52,707 nucleotides of DNA, taken from positions 1 through 52,707 of the forward strand of contig JALUAG010000053.1 in the NCBI GenBank assembly GCA_027045875.1, given 5' to 3'. Positions 30,688-40,633 of the stretch are shown here, one piece after another. The translations under genes and the position numbers were made by a program. Numbering within the stretch: the stretch's first letter is position 1; each line of letters begins with the position of its first letter. Origin of the DNA: Alphaproteobacteria bacterium (GTDB taxonomy: Bacteria; Pseudomonadota; Alphaproteobacteria; Geminicoccales; Geminicoccaceae). The notes beneath the pieces were generated by a model. The model did no database searches. It saw only the letters and a program-made list of their open reading frames with translations, and was not told where the DNA came from.

Positions 30688-31796
30688 GGCGCACCTTCCA
30701 GCCGCGCCCCGACCCGCGTCAGGGCCAGCAGCATGCCCATGCCGATGGCGAGCGCCAAGAGGGAGGAGCCGCCGTAGCTCACGAAGGGCAGGGTCATGCC
30801 CTTGGTGGGCAGCAGGTTGAGGTTGACGGCGATGTTGACGAGGGCCTGGAGGCCGAACTGGGCGAGCAGACCGACCGCGGCGAGCTGCACGAAGCGGTCC
30901 CGGGCCTCGTAGGCGCGCCACAGGCCGCGCAGCACGACGAAGCCGAACAGCATGAGCACGAGGAGGGCGGCGATGGCGCCGAACTCCTCGGCCAGGGTCG
31001 CGAACACGAAGTCCGAATGGGCCTCGGGAAGGTAGAACTTGACGACACCCTCGCCGGGACCGCGGCCGAACAGGCCGCCCGAGCTCACCGCCGACAGGGA
31101 GGCTTCCACCTGATAGCTCTCCCTGCTCGGGTCGAGGAAGTCGTCGATCCGCGTCTGCACGTGGGGAAAGACGAGATAGGCGCCGTAGAGGCCGGCTCCC
31201 GCCAGCCCGGCGAGGCCGCCGATGAGCAGCCAGGGCAGACCGGCCACGAAGAGCTGGATGCCGAACACCGCCGCCACCAGGGCGGTCATGCCGAGGTCCG
31301 GCTGGATCACCAGCAGCAGGAGGACGAGGCCGCAGAGCGCCGCCGCCTCGGGCGCGCCGCGCAGGCCCGGTCGCCGCGCCAGCAGCCAGCCGGTGACCAC
31401 CACCAGTGCGGGCTTCACGAATTCGCTCGGCTGCAGCAGCAGGCCGCCCACCGACACCCAGCGCCGCGCCCCCTTGATCTCGGCGGCGACGAAGGGGGTC
31501 AGCAGCAGCAGCAGGCCGAAGCCCGCGAGCAGCAGCAGCGCCACCCGCAGGATGCCCCGCGGTGCCAGCAGCGAGGTGCCGAGCAGCAGGAGGATGGCGG
31601 GCAGCAGGAAGGTGATGTGCTTGACGATGAACCGGGTCTCTTCGTAGCCGAGGCGCCGGGCGATGGGCGGGCTCGAGGCGAAGACCATGACCACGCCCAC
31701 CAGCGCGATCACCAGGAGCCCGCTCAGCAGCGCCCGGTCGAGGGTCCACCACCAGTTGGCCAAGAGGCCGCGGTCGGTGCGCGCGAAGGGGCTCAC
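30684..31796 (-). CDS. ftsW: Peptidoglycan glycosyltransferase FtsW
   Basis: 370 residues with about ten membrane segments. SEDS family marks include PSEFVKPALVVVTGWLLA near 145, YQVEASLSAVSSGGLFGRGPGEG near 240, PEAHSDFVFATLAEEFG near 265 and the C-terminal LPTKGMTLPFVSYGGSS. It polymerises glycan strands at the septum together with the FtsI transpeptidase. It overlaps the murD stop by 4 bp. Confidence 0.96.
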   Translation of the reverse strand: MSPFARTDRGLLANWWWTLDRALLSGLLVIALVGVVMVFASSPPIARRLGYEETRFIVKHITFLLPAILLLLGTSLLAPRGILRVALLLLAGFGLLLLLTPFVAAEIKGARRWVSVGGLLLQPSEFVKPALVVVTGWLLARRPGLRGAPEAAALCGLVLLLLVIQPDLGMTALVAAVFGIQLFVAGLPWLLIGGLAGLAGAGLYGAYLVFPHVQTRIDDFLDPSRESYQVEASLSAVSSGGLFGRGPGEGVVKFYLPEAHSDFVFATLAEEFGAIAALLVLMLFGFVVLRGLWRAYEARDRFVQLAAVGLLAQFGLQALVNIAVNLNLLPTKGMTLPFVSYGGSSLLALAIGMGMLLALTRVGARLEGAP

Positions 31797-33178
31797 GGGG
31801 CACCTCCCCCGGCGGGCGCGGCGAGACCGGCCACGAGCTCGGCGAAGGCGCGCCCGCGGGCCTCGAAATCCGCGAACTGATCGAAGGAGGCGCAGGCCGG
31901 AGCGAGCAGTACGACCGGCTCCGCTTCCTCCTCCTCGCGGGCCGCGCGGGCGGCGGCGGCCACGGCGCGGGCCAGATCCCCCACATCCTCGGCCGGCACC
32001 CGACCGTCGAGGAACCGGGCCAGCTCATCCGCCGCCTCGCCGATCAGGAAGGCCCGGCGCACGTTGCCGAGATGGGGTGCGAGGGCGTCGAAGCCGCCGG
32101 GCTTCGGCCGCCCGCCGGCGATCCAGTAGACGGCGGGGAAGCTCGCGAGGCTGCGGCCGGCGGCGGCCGGATTGGTGGCCTTGCTGTCGTCGACGAAGCG
32201 GATGCGCCCGAGACGGCCCACCTCCCGCATGCGGTGCGGCAGGCCGGGGAAGCTCGCGAGGGCACGGGCCGCGGTGGCCGGCGCCACGCCGAGGAGGCGG
32301 GCCGCGGCGTAGGCGGCGGCGGCGTTCTGCCGGTTGTGGACGCCGCGCAGCGAAGGCACCGTCGAGAGGTCGAGCACCTCCCGGATCCCCTCCGCGTCCT
32401 CCTCGCGCAGCCGGCCTTCCGGCACCCGGACGGCGGCCGGCTCGTCGCCGCCGCTCACCCGGATCACGCGCCGCCCGGTGGCTTCGAGCTCCGCGGCGAG
32501 GGCGCGGGAAACGGGATCGTCGACGGCGATCACCGCCGCATCCTCGGCCCGCTGGCCGGCGAAGATCCGACGCTTGGCGGCGATGTACGCCTCGAGGCCG
32601 CCGTGGCGGTCGAGATGGTCGGGCTCGAGGTTGAGCCAGACGGCGATCCGGCAGCGCAGGGAGCGGCAGAGATCGAGCTGGAAGGAGGACAGCTCGAGAA
32701 CCAGGATGTCGCCGCTCGCCGGCGCGAGATCGAAGACCGGCCGCCCGATGTTGCCGGCGGCCGTGGCGGGCAGACCGGCCGCCGTCAGGATGTGGGCGAT
32801 GAGGGCGGTGGTCGTGCTCTTGCCGTTGGTGCCGGTGACACCGACGAGCCGGGCTTCGGGATGGGTGGCGGCGAAGAGCTCGATGTCGCCGAGGATCGGC
32901 ACGCCGGCGGCGCGCGCGGCGGCGATCAGGGGGTGGGGCGCCGGATGGGTGAGGGGCACGCCCGGGCTGGGCACGAGAAGGGCGAGCCGCGCCACCTCTT
33001 CCGGTACACCGGGGCGGCCGCCGGTCTCGGCGACGGCACGGCGCAGGGTCGCGGGGTCGTCGTCGAACAGCACCGGCTCGGCGCCGCGGGCGAGGAGGGC
33101 GCGGGCGAGGGCGCGGCCGCTGCGGCCGAGGCCCAGCACCCCCACCGGTCTTCCCGTATACGCCCCGAGCCCCGGCAT
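31793..33178 (-). CDS. murD: UDP-MurNAc-L-Ala--D-Glu ligase
   Basis: 461 residues. VGVLGLGRSGRALARALL at the N-terminus, ATP-binding VTGTNGKSTTTALIAHIL near 110, LNLEPDHLDRHG near 180, and FVDDSKATNPAA followed by YWIAGGRPKPG near 330-355 match MurD. It adds D-glutamate to the growing stem peptide. Four bases separate it from mraY, one of the few non-overlapping joints in the cluster. Confidence 0.97.
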   Translation of the reverse strand: MPGLGAYTGRPVGVLGLGRSGRALARALLARGAEPVLFDDDPATLRRAVAETGGRPGVPEEVARLALLVPSPGVPLTHPAPHPLIAAARAAGVPILGDIELFAATHPEARLVGVTGTNGKSTTTALIAHILTAAGLPATAAGNIGRPVFDLAPASGDILVLELSSFQLDLCRSLRCRIAVWLNLEPDHLDRHGGLEAYIAAKRRIFAGQRAEDAAVIAVDDPVSRALAAELEATGRRVIRVSGGDEPAAVRVPEGRLREEDAEGIREVLDLSTVPSLRGVHNRQNAAAAYAAARLLGVAPATAARALASFPGLPHRMREVGRLGRIRFVDDSKATNPAAAGRSLASFPAVYWIAGGRPKPGGFDALAPHLGNVRRAFLIGEAADELARFLDGRVPAEDVGDLARAVAAAARAAREEEEAEPVVLLAPACASFDQFADFEARGRAFAELVAGLAAPAGGGAP

Positions 33179-33182
33179 CGGC

Positions 33183-34271
33183 CTAGCGCAGCTTCAGGGT
33201 GGAGAGGCCGATCAGCGCCAGGATCGAGGCGATGATCCAGAAGCGGATGACGATGGTCGGTTCCTCCCAGCCCTTCTTCTCGAAATGATGGTGCAGCGGC
33301 GCCATGCGGAAGACACGGCGGCCGGTGAGCTTGAACGAGGCCACCTGGACCATCACCGACACCGCCTCGAGAACGAACAGGCCGCCGATGATGGCGAGCA
33401 CGAGCTCGTGCTTGGCGGCCACCGCCACCGCGCCGAGGGCCCCGCCGGTGCTGAGCGATCCGGTGTCGCCCATGAACACCATGGCGGGCGGCGCGTTGAA
33501 CCAGAGAAAGCCCAGCGAGGCGCCGACCATGGCGCCGGCGAAGACGGCGAGCTCGCCGGTGCCGGCGACGTAGGGAATGCCCAGATAGGCGGCGAAGATG
33601 GCGTTGCCGGAGAGATAGGCGATGAGGGCGAAGCAGCCGGCGGCGATCATCACCGGCACGATGGCCAGCCCGTCGAGCCCGTCCGTCAGATTGACGGCGT
33701 TGGAGGCGCCCACCATGACGAAGGCGCCGGCCAGCGGGAAGAAGGCGCCGAGAGGAATGTAGAGCTCCTTGAAGAAGGGCACGGCGATGCTGGAGCCCAG
33801 CGGTTCGGGGGTGAGCTTCGCGATCACCCAGGCGGCGGCGAGGGCGATCACCGACTGGGCGAGCAGCTTGACCCGACCGGAGATGCCGTTCGAGGAGCGT
33901 TTCCTGAGCTTGCTGTAGTCGTCGAAGAAGCCGATCATCCCGAAGCCGAGGGTCACCGCCAGCACCACCCAGACGAAGGGATTGGTGAGATCGACCCACA
34001 GCAGGGTGGCGACGGTGAGGGCGAGGAGGATCAGCACCCCGCCCATGGTGGGCGTGCCCTTCTTGCGGAGCAGATGGTCCTCGGGTCCGTCCTCGCGGAT
34101 GGGCTGGCCGTCGGGCTGCTGGCTCCTGAGCCAGCGGATGATCATCGGACCCAGGAGAAAGCTCACGAACAGCGCCGTCATCACCGCGCCGCCGGTGCGG
34201 AAGGTGAGATAGCGGAAGACGTTGAAGGCGCCGACGTACTCCGACAGCGGAAAGAGGAGATGATAGAGCAT
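33183..34271 (-). CDS. mraY: Phospho-N-acetylmuramoyl-pentapeptide transferase
   Basis: 362 residues with about ten membrane segments. Family motifs: [13 protein letters not shown] near 69, [16 protein letters not shown] with the active-site aspartates near 115, [16 protein letters not shown] near 190 and [15 protein letters not shown] near 325. It transfers phospho-MurNAc-pentapeptide to undecaprenyl phosphate, making lipid I. It is 4 bp after murF. Confidence 0.97.
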   Translation of the reverse strand: MLYHLLFPLSEYVGAFNVFRYLTFRTGGAVMTALFVSFLLGPMIIRWLRSQQPDGQPIREDGPEDHLLRKKGTPTMGGVLILLALTVATLLWVDLTNPFVWVVLAVTLGFGMIGFFDDYSKLRKRSSNGISGRVKLLAQSVIALAAAWVIAKLTPEPLGSSIAVPFFKELYIPLGAFFPLAGAFVMVGASNAVNLTDGLDGLAIVPVMIAAGCFALIAYLSGNAIFAAYLGIPYVAGTGELAVFAGAMVGASLGFLWFNAPPAMVFMGDTGSLSTGGALGAVAVAAKHELVLAIIGGLFVLEAVSVMVQVASFKLTGRRVFRMAPLHHHFEKKGWEEPTIVIRFWIIASILALIGLSTLKLR

Positions 34272-34275
34272 CGCT

Positions 34276-35661
34276 TCAGAGGCTCCCTTCCGCTGCCGCG
34301 GCTTCGAGTTCCTTCACGATCGACCCCATACCGCTCGTCAGCGATCCCTTGACCAGCAGCACGTCGCCGGGGCGCAGTCGCGCACGGAGCAGGCGGCCGA
34401 GCCCGGCGGCTTCCTCGGCGTGCCCGCCGCGCCGTTCCGGGGGCAGCGCGTCCCGCAGTCGAGCCATCAGCGGACCGCAGGTGAATACCGAAGAGACCCC
34501 GGCCTCGGCCAGCGGCGCCGCGAGCTCGGCATGCAGCCGCGGGGCGTCCTCCCCGAGTTCGGCCATGTCGCCGAGCGCCGCGAGACGCCGTCCCGGCATC
34601 AGCCCGAGGAGCGCGATGGCGGCCCGCATCGAGGCCGGATTGGCGTTGTAGCTCTCGTCCAGCAGCAGGAAGGAGCCGCCGGCGACCGGCAGTCGCGCCC
34701 GCCGTCCGCGGCCGGGCAGGGCGTCGAGATCGGCGAGAGCGTGGGCCGCCCGTTCGGGATCGGCGCCCAGCGCCTCCACCGCCGCCAGCACGGCCAGGGC
34801 GTTGCTCACCCAGTGACGGCCGGGAAGCCCGATCTCGAACGCGACCCTCCTGCCGTTCGCGGTCGCGAGGACGCGGCTTCCCTGCGGCCCGCAGTCGGCT
34901 TCGAGGAGCCGCCAGTCCGCTTCCGCGCGGGTGCCGAAGGTGACGATGCGGGAGATGCCGGCGGCGGTCGCCCGCTCCGCCAGCAGGGGGAAATGCGGAT
35001 TGTCGGCCGGCAGCACCGCGCATTCCGGCGGTTCGCCGGCCTCGAAGATCTCCGCCTTGGCCTCGGCGATCGCCCGCTCGTCCGCGAAATAGGCGAGATG
35101 CGCACCCGCCACCCAGGTCACCAGCACCACATGGGGGCGCACGAGGGGCACCAGTTCGCGGATCTCGCCGGCGTGGTTCATGCCGATCTCGAACACCCCG
35201 AAGGCGGCCTCCCGCGGCAGGCGGGCGAGGCTCAGCGGCACGCCCCAGTGGTTGTTGTGGCTGGCGGCGCTCGCATGCGTCGGCGCCTGGATGCCCAGCA
35301 CCCGGCGCAGGGCCTCCTTGGTGCCCGTCTTGCCGACGCTGCCGGTGAGGGCCAGGATCCGCGCCCGGCTGCGCACCCGGGCGGCGCGGGCGAGCGCCTC
35401 GAGGCCGCGCTGGGTGTCGTCCACCGCCACCAGCGGCCCCGGTGCCTCCCGCTCGCCGGCCACCAGCGCCGCCGCAGCGCCGCGGGCGAAGGCGTCGGCG
35501 AGGAAGGCGTGGCCGTCGTGGCGCGGCCCCCTGAGGGCGATGAAGAGGTCGCCGGCGGCGAGGCTGCGGCTGTCGATGGACACGCCGCTCGCGCGCCATC
35601 CGCCGGGACCGCGGCCGCAGGTGGCGGCGAGCACCTCGGAGGCCTCCCACAGCGCCGTCAT
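34276..35661 (-). CDS. murF: UDP-MurNAc-tripeptide--D-Ala-D-Ala ligase
   Basis: 461 residues. The N-terminal domain has [18 protein letters not shown]; the P-loop is [14 protein letters not shown] near 112, in the [10 protein letters not shown] form usual in alphaproteobacteria; [19 protein letters not shown] and [15 protein letters not shown] follow; [15 protein letters not shown] marks the C-terminal domain. The late motif reads KGSLTSGMG, where many homologues have an arginine (KGSxxSRM). It joins the D-Ala-D-Ala made by Ddl. Overlaps the murE stop by 4 bp. Confidence 0.96.
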   Translation of the reverse strand: MTALWEASEVLAATCGRGPGGWRASGVSIDSRSLAAGDLFIALRGPRHDGHAFLADAFARGAAAALVAGEREAPGPLVAVDDTQRGLEALARAARVRSRARILALTGSVGKTGTKEALRRVLGIQAPTHASAASHNNHWGVPLSLARLPREAAFGVFEIGMNHAGEIRELVPLVRPHVVLVTWVAGAHLAYFADERAIAEAKAEIFEAGEPPECAVLPADNPHFPLLAERATAAGISRIVTFGTRAEADWRLLEADCGPQGSRVLATANGRRVAFEIGLPGRHWVSNALAVLAAVEALGADPERAAHALADLDALPGRGRRARLPVAGGSFLLLDESYNANPASMRAAIALLGLMPGRRLAALGDMAELGEDAPRLHAELAAPLAEAGVSSVFTCGPLMARLRDALPPERRGGHAEEAAGLGRLLRARLRPGDVLLVKGSLTSGMGSIVKELEAAAAEGSL

Positions 35662-37112
35662 GCGCCCGCCTCCGCGGCCAGGTTCCGCAACACCTCGGCG
35701 TCGTCGAAGGGAAGCACCGCATCGCCGACGATCTGACCGGTCTCGTGTCCCTTGCCGGCGACCAGCAGCCCGTCGCCGGGGGCGAGCATCGACCAGCCGC
35801 GGGCGATGGCCTCGGCGCGATCGCCGATCTCCAGCGCCTCGCCGCGCATGCCCGCCAGGATCTCGGCGCGGATGGCCGCCGGATCCTCCGAGCGGGGATT
35901 GTCGTCGGTGACGATGACCACATCGGCCAGCCGCTCGGCGATCCGCCCCATCTCCGGGCGCTTGCCGCGGTCGCGGTCGCCGCCGCAGCCGAACGCCACG
36001 ATCAGCCGGCCGTCGATGTGGGCGCGAAGGGCGGTCAGGGCCTTTTCGAGGGCATCCGGGGTATGGGCGTAGTCGACGAAGGCCATCGCCCCGTCCTCGC
36101 GCCGGGCGATCCGCTGCATGCGTCCGGGCACGCCGTGGAGCCCGGTGAGGGCGTCGGTGGCCTGCCCGGCGGGAACCCCGCCGGCGATGGCGAGCCCGAG
36201 CGCGGCCAGCAGGTTGTGCGCCTGGAAGGGACCGAACAGGGGCAGGGTCGCGGACTGCGCATCGCCTCGCCAGGCGAAGGTGAGGGCGATGCCCTCGGGG
36301 CCGGGCACCAGCTCCAGCAGCACCAGGTCCTGGGCGGTGCGTCCGTAGTCGATCACCTCGATGTCGCGCTGTCGGCAGAGACGGGCGAGCTGATCGAATT
36401 CCGGCACGTCGGCGTTGAGCACCGCCCGGCCGCCGCTCCGCAGCAGCTCGGAGAACAGCCGCGCCTTGGCGTAGAAGTAGGCGTCGCGGTCGCCGTGATA
36501 GTCGAAATGGTCGCGGCTCAGGTTGGTGAAGGCGGCGGCGGTGATGGTGAGCCCGTCGAGCCGGTGCTGGGCGAGACCGTGGCTCGAGGCCTCCACCACG
36601 AGGCGGGTGATGCCGGCGTCGGCGAGGGCGGCGCAGGTCTCGTGCAGGCTCACCGGATCGGGCGTGGTGAGACGGGCTGCGATGCCGAGGCGGGCGGGCT
36701 CCACCCCGAGGGTGCCGAGACTGGCCGCGGGCAGCCCCGCGATCTCCCAGATCCGGCGCAGGAAGCTCGCCACCGAGGTCTTGCCGTTGGTGCCGGTGAC
36801 GGCCATCACCTGCTCCGGCTGGCGGTCGTAGAAGCGGGCCGCCATCTGCGCGAGGCGCCGCCGCGGGTTGTCGTCGATCACCAGGTTGACGCGCCCCGCC
36901 CAGCCCTCGATGGCGGTATCGCCGAGCACCGCGACGGCACCGCGGGCCACCGCGTCGGCGACGAACCGGCGGCCGTCGGCGCGGCTGCCGGGCAGGGCGG
37001 CGAACAGGTCGCCGGGACGGACGGCACGGCTGTCCGCGGTCAGGCCTCCGACCTCGCAATCCGGGGCTCCCAGGATGCGGACCCCCTCACCAGCCAGCGT
37101 CGAGAGCCGCAA
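35658..37112 (-). CDS. murE: UDP-MurNAc-L-Ala-D-Glu--meso-diaminopimelate ligase
   Basis: 484 residues. DSRAVRPGDLFAALPG marks the N-terminal domain, AVTGTNGKTSVASFLRRIWE the ATP site near 110, and VTDDNPRSEDPAAI near 403 carries the DNPR motif that selects meso-diaminopimelate rather than lysine. This predicts a Gram-negative DAP-type peptidoglycan and fits the lysA gene (a DAP decarboxylase) in the window. It overlaps the ftsI end by 26 bp. Confidence 0.97.
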   Translation of the reverse strand: MRLSTLAGEGVRILGAPDCEVGGLTADSRAVRPGDLFAALPGSRADGRRFVADAVARGAVAVLGDTAIEGWAGRVNLVIDDNPRRRLAQMAARFYDRQPEQVMAVTGTNGKTSVASFLRRIWEIAGLPAASLGTLGVEPARLGIAARLTTPDPVSLHETCAALADAGITRLVVEASSHGLAQHRLDGLTITAAAFTNLSRDHFDYHGDRDAYFYAKARLFSELLRSGGRAVLNADVPEFDQLARLCRQRDIEVIDYGRTAQDLVLLELVPGPEGIALTFAWRGDAQSATLPLFGPFQAHNLLAALGLAIAGGVPAGQATDALTGLHGVPGRMQRIARREDGAMAFVDYAHTPDALEKALTALRAHIDGRLIVAFGCGGDRDRGKRPEMGRIAERLADVVIVTDDNPRSEDPAAIRAEILAGMRGEALEIGDRAEAIARGWSMLAPGDGLLVAGKGHETGQIVGDAVLPFDDAEVLRNLAAEAGA

Positions 37113-38820
37113 GACCTTCCTCCATCTCGCCGGTCCGCCCGTTCATGGTCGGCACGATCTTGAGCCGCGCCGCGAAGCGCTGCCGGTCCGCCGGGCGCGA
37201 GGGCGGGACGCCGAGGATCGGGCCGATCCGATCGACGATTGTCGCCACCACGGGGGCCGCCGTCCAGCCTCCGTAGCGGAAGCCGAAGGTGCCCTTGTCG
37301 CCCTTGGGATCGTCGAGGGTGACGAGGACCAGATAGCGCGGATCCTCGATCGGGAAGAGGCCGACGAAGGAGGCGATCACCGCCTCGCCGTCGTAGCCGC
37401 GCCGGTTCCGGCCCGGCTTGTCGGCGGTCCCCGTCTTGCCGCCCAGCATGTAGGCGGGCAGTCGCGCCTTGGTTCCGGTTCCCTTCTCCACCACGAGCCA
37501 CATGAGCCAGCGCAGATCCCGCACCGTGCGGTCGGAGACGAGGCGCGGGCGCGCCGTCTCGGGCGGCCCGTCGCGGCGCAGGAGGGTGGGGGCGACCCGC
37601 GTTCCGTCGCCGGCGAGGCCGGCCACGGCGGCGGCGAAATGGAGGGGGGTCACGGCGATGCCGTGGCCGAAGGAGACGGTGGCGGAGACGATGTCGATCC
37701 AGCGGCGGGGCACCAGCGGCCGCCCGCGCTGGACCAGTTCGATCTCCAGCGGCCGGGTCATGCCGAGGCGCTCGAGAAAGGCCTGCTGCGCCGTCGCTCC
37801 GCCGGCGGCGAAGGCCATCTGCACGGTGCCGACGTTGGAGGAGAAGGCGAAGACCTCGGGCACGGTGAGCCAGCGTTTCTTGGCGTGGTCGTCGCCGATG
37901 CGGTTGCGGCCGATGCGGATCGGCTCGCGGGCGTCGAAGCGGTCGTAGAGGCCCACCCTGCCGGATTCGAGGGCCATCGCCGCGGTGATGACCTTGAACA
38001 GCGAACCCAGCTCGTAGACGCCGCCGGTGCAGCGGTTCTCGCGTTCCGCCGGGCGCGCCCGCTCGTAGGCGTTGGGATCGAAATCGGGCAGGCTCACGAG
38101 GGCGAGGAGTTCGCCGCTGCGCACGTCGAGGACGATGGCGCAGGCGCCGATGGCGCGGAAGCGGCGATAGGCCGCGAGCAGGCTGTCGCGCACCACCTCC
38201 TGCACCCGGACGTCGAGGGACAGGACGAGCGGTTCACCGCCGTCCTGCAGCCGCTCGTCCATCGCGAGCTCGATTCCCGCAAGCCCCTGGTTGTCGACGC
38301 CGGTGAAGCCGAGCACGTGGCTCGCGAGCCGGCGCTGGGGATAGAGGCGCCGCTGGGAGGAGCGGAAATCGAGGCCGGGCAGGCCGAGCTCGAGGACCGC
38401 CCGCTGTTCGGCCGGGGTGAGTTCCCGCTTGACCCAGGCGAAGCGGCGACCGACGGCGAAGCGCCGCTTGAGCTCCGCCGCCTCGACCCCGGAAAGCCGC
38501 GCCGCCAGGAGCTCGGCGGCCCGGTCCGGATCGGGCAGCCGGCTGGGGTCGGCGGTGAGGGAGAGCACCTGCACGTTGGTGGCGAGGAGGACGCCGTTGC
38601 GGTCGCGGATCTCCGCACGATCGGGCGTGCGCATGGCCGCCGTCGGACCGCCGCTGCCGGCCGCCATCCGCTCGCGCGAGCCGCCCGAGGCCATGTCGAC
38701 GAGGCGGATGCCGACACTGAGGAAGGCGAGGGCGAAGACGGCGGCGAGCAGGCGCACCCGCAGCCTTCCGCGCTCCACCATCGGCAGCCCTCCGCCGGCC
38801 GTCGTCCGCCCGCCGCTCAT
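37087..38820 (-). CDS. ftsI: Septal peptidoglycan transpeptidase FtsI (PBP3)
   Basis: 577 residues. A short cytoplasmic tail and one membrane segment (LLAAVFALAFLSVGIRLVDM) precede the dimerisation region (RDRNGVLLATNVQVLSL). Catalytic motifs are SLFK (nucleophile S273, K276; many homologues read STFK), SSN at 327-329 and KTG at 462-464. It cross-links septal peptidoglycan with FtsW. The start overlaps ftsL by 4 bp. A basic segment and low-complexity tail close the protein. Confidence 0.96.
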   Translation of the reverse strand: MSGGRTTAGGGLPMVERGRLRVRLLAAVFALAFLSVGIRLVDMASGGSRERMAAGSGGPTAAMRTPDRAEIRDRNGVLLATNVQVLSLTADPSRLPDPDRAAELLAARLSGVEAAELKRRFAVGRRFAWVKRELTPAEQRAVLELGLPGLDFRSSQRRLYPQRRLASHVLGFTGVDNQGLAGIELAMDERLQDGGEPLVLSLDVRVQEVVRDSLLAAYRRFRAIGACAIVLDVRSGELLALVSLPDFDPNAYERARPAERENRCTGGVYELGSLFKVITAAMALESGRVGLYDRFDAREPIRIGRNRIGDDHAKKRWLTVPEVFAFSSNVGTVQMAFAAGGATAQQAFLERLGMTRPLEIELVQRGRPLVPRRWIDIVSATVSFGHGIAVTPLHFAAAVAGLAGDGTRVAPTLLRRDGPPETARPRLVSDRTVRDLRWLMWLVVEKGTGTKARLPAYMLGGKTGTADKPGRNRRGYDGEAVIASFVGLFPIEDPRYLVLVTLDDPKGDKGTFGFRYGGWTAAPVVATIVDRIGPILGVPPSRPADRQRFAARLKIVPTMNGRTGEMEEGLAALDAGW

Positions 38821-39206
38821 CGCCGCTCCCGCCCGCTGTCGAAGGCGAAGGTGACGACGGGCTTGGCGCGCAGCAGCACCTCGCGACCCGAGGGCAGCGG
38901 CACCGGCACCGGCCGGGCCGCGAATTCGAGCTGGTCGCGGGTGCCGATACTGTCGAGCTCGACGATGCGGGTGGCGCTCGCCGGCTCCAGGCCGAGCTCG
39001 GCGGCGAGGCGGGCGAGCCGCTCCGGTCGGGTGAGGTAGGCCCAGCTCGCGCGCAGGCTCCGCAGCCGCCAGCGGGTCTCGACGATGGCACGGTCGATGG
39101 CGGCCCGCTGCAGCTCCAGATTGCGGACCGCGTATTTGAGCTGGTAGACGGCCCCCACCGCCAGCAGCAGCAGCGCCAGGAGCACGATGGCCGGCCGCGA
39201 GATCAT
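38817..39206 (-). CDS. ftsL: Cell division protein FtsL
   Basis: 129 residues. One membrane segment (AIVLLALLLLAVGAVYQL) is followed by a periplasmic coiled-coil (LELQRAAIDRAIVETRWRLRSLRASWAYLTRPERLARLAAELGL in parts), the usual FtsL layout. Sequence conservation of this family is low, so position between rsmH and ftsI is the main support. It bridges FtsQ and FtsI. Overlaps rsmH by 4 bp. Confidence 0.85.
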   Translation of the reverse strand: MISRPAIVLLALLLLAVGAVYQLKYAVRNLELQRAAIDRAIVETRWRLRSLRASWAYLTRPERLARLAAELGLEPASATRIVELDSIGTRDQLEFAARPVPVPLPSGREVLLRAKPVVTFAFDSGRERR

Positions 39207-40159
39207 GCCGCCCGCCTCCGGGCCGCCGGCTCCGTTTCGCCCTCCTCGCGCTCGCGCTTGCGGGCGACCCGCAGCCGGGCCGAACGGGCGCGCGGATTGC
39301 GGGCCACTTCCTCGGCGCTCGGACGCAGCACCCGCCGGCCACAGGCGACGAGTCGCGCCCGCGGTCCGGGGAGCTCGGGACGATGGCGCGAACCGCCCGG
39401 GATCCGGCCGGCGTGGCGGTCGAGGAAGCGTTTGACGATCCGGTCCTCGAGGGAGTGGAAGGACACCACCGCCAGCCGGCCGCCCGACACCAGGACCCTG
39501 AGCGCCGCCTCGAGGCCGCGTTCGAGCTCGCCGAGCTCGTCGTTGACGGCGATGCGCAGGGCCTGGAAGGTGCGGGTGGCGGGATGGATGCGCCGCCCCC
39601 GACCGCCCACCGTCCGGGCGACCAGCTCGGCCAGCTCGGAGGTGCGGGTCAGGGGGCGTGTGCGGCGGCGGGCGACGATCGCCCGGGCGATGCGCCGGGC
39701 CGCCGGTTCCTCGCCGTAGCGGCGGAGGATGTCCGCGATCTGCCGCTCGTCGAGCCGGGCCAGCAGATCGGCGGCGGTGGGGCCTTCGCCGCCCATGCGC
39801 ATGTCGAGCGGGCCGTCCTTGGCGAAGGCGAAGCCGCGCGTCGCGTCCTCGAGCTGGAAGGAGGAGAGGCCGAGGTCGAACACCACGCCGTCGACGGCAG
39901 CGATGCCGGCTTCGGCGAGCAGGCGGTCGAGCCCGCCGAAGCTGCCCGCCAGCATGGTGAAGCGGGGCTCGGCGGCGGCGAGTTCGCGGCCCCGTCGCAC
40001 GGCCTCCGGATCGCGGTCGATCCCCACCACCCGGCAGCCGGCGGCGAGGAGGGCGCGACTGTAGCCGCCGCCGCCGAAGGTCGCATCGACGAACAGGCCG
40101 TGCGGCCGGGGATCGAGGGCGGCGACGGCCTCCGCCAGCATCACCGGGACATGGCTCAT
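39203..40159 (-). CDS. rsmH: 16S rRNA (cytosine1402-N4)-methyltransferase
   Basis: 318 residues. The SAM-binding motif FVDATFGGGGYSRALLAAG (residues 23-41), DLGLSSFQLEDATRGFAF near 100, HPATRTFQALRIAVNDEL near 205 and VVSFHSLEDRIVKRFL near 240 are diagnostic. A basic tail closes it. The ATG at 40159 has GGAGGG 9 bases upstream. It modifies C1402 in the ribosomal P site. It is the first gene of the cluster here: mraZ, usually in front of it, is absent. Confidence 0.97.
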   Translation of the reverse strand: MSHVPVMLAEAVAALDPRPHGLFVDATFGGGGYSRALLAAGCRVVGIDRDPEAVRRGRELAAAEPRFTMLAGSFGGLDRLLAEAGIAAVDGVVFDLGLSSFQLEDATRGFAFAKDGPLDMRMGGEGPTAADLLARLDERQIADILRRYGEEPAARRIARAIVARRRTRPLTRTSELAELVARTVGGRGRRIHPATRTFQALRIAVNDELGELERGLEAALRVLVSGGRLAVVSFHSLEDRIVKRFLDRHAGRIPGGSRHRPELPGPRARLVACGRRVLRPSAEEVARNPRARSARLRVARKREREEGETEPAARRRAA

Positions 40160-40175
40160 GCGCGGGCCCTCCGAG

Positions 40176-40184
40176 TTATCCACA
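40176..40184. promoter_or_regulatory. DnaA box next to the rsmH ribosome site
   Basis: TTATCCACA, the perfect consensus, reads on the + strand 17 bases upstream of the rsmH start and directly beside the GGAGGG. DnaA binding here could affect dcw expression. Confidence 0.7.
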
Positions 40185-40513
40185 GGCCGGGGAGGGCGAA
40201 AGGCGGGCGCCGGCCGGCCGGCGGACGCGGAACGACGAGGTGAGAACGACGGGTGTCGCCCGACAGTGAGCGAAAGTATCGAAAGAACACAGATCCGAAC
40301 TCGCCTCGACGAATGCGCATGGATCCCCTGGCCGAAACGCAAGCGTTCTCAGCACAAGCAAGTAATGAAGGAAAAAGTGACAGCGCCGATCACGGACGTA
40401 GTCACGCCGCAGGTCCGATCTCATTACCGCAACTTGACGCGTCCGCCGTGCAACAGGCCACTTCTCTCGCGAAAACCGCCGGAATTTGGTTGCCAGCGTT
40501 GCGCGTCGGTTAC

Positions 40514-40542
40514 ACTCTACGGATGGCATTCGGGCCGGTCAA
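40514..40542 (-). promoter_or_regulatory. Predicted sigma-70 promoter of the dcw cluster
   Basis: TTGACC (40542-40537), a 17-bp spacer and TAGAGT (40519-40514) on the minus strand. It is placed downstream of rnpB and reads toward rsmH, with a start near 40507. Confidence 0.65.
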
Positions 40543-40624
40543 GAGAGGACAATTGAGAAATCTCGTCAAAAGCCGTTCAATAACCTGCTGATAAATTGCG
40601 AAAAACCATTCCCTGGAACATTTC

Positions 40625-40633
40625 TGTGGATAA
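40625..40633. promoter_or_regulatory. Second DnaA box
   Basis: TGTGGATAA on the + strand is the reverse complement of the perfect DnaA box. It lies 39 bases from the rnpB 3' end and about 80 bp upstream of the predicted dcw -35. Confidence 0.65.

Noticed and set aside
40176-40591. Small open frames in the dcw leader, considered as a possible MraZ or leader peptide
   Set aside because: No MraZ-like sequence is visible, one frame would overlap the predicted promoter, and none has a convincing ribosome site.
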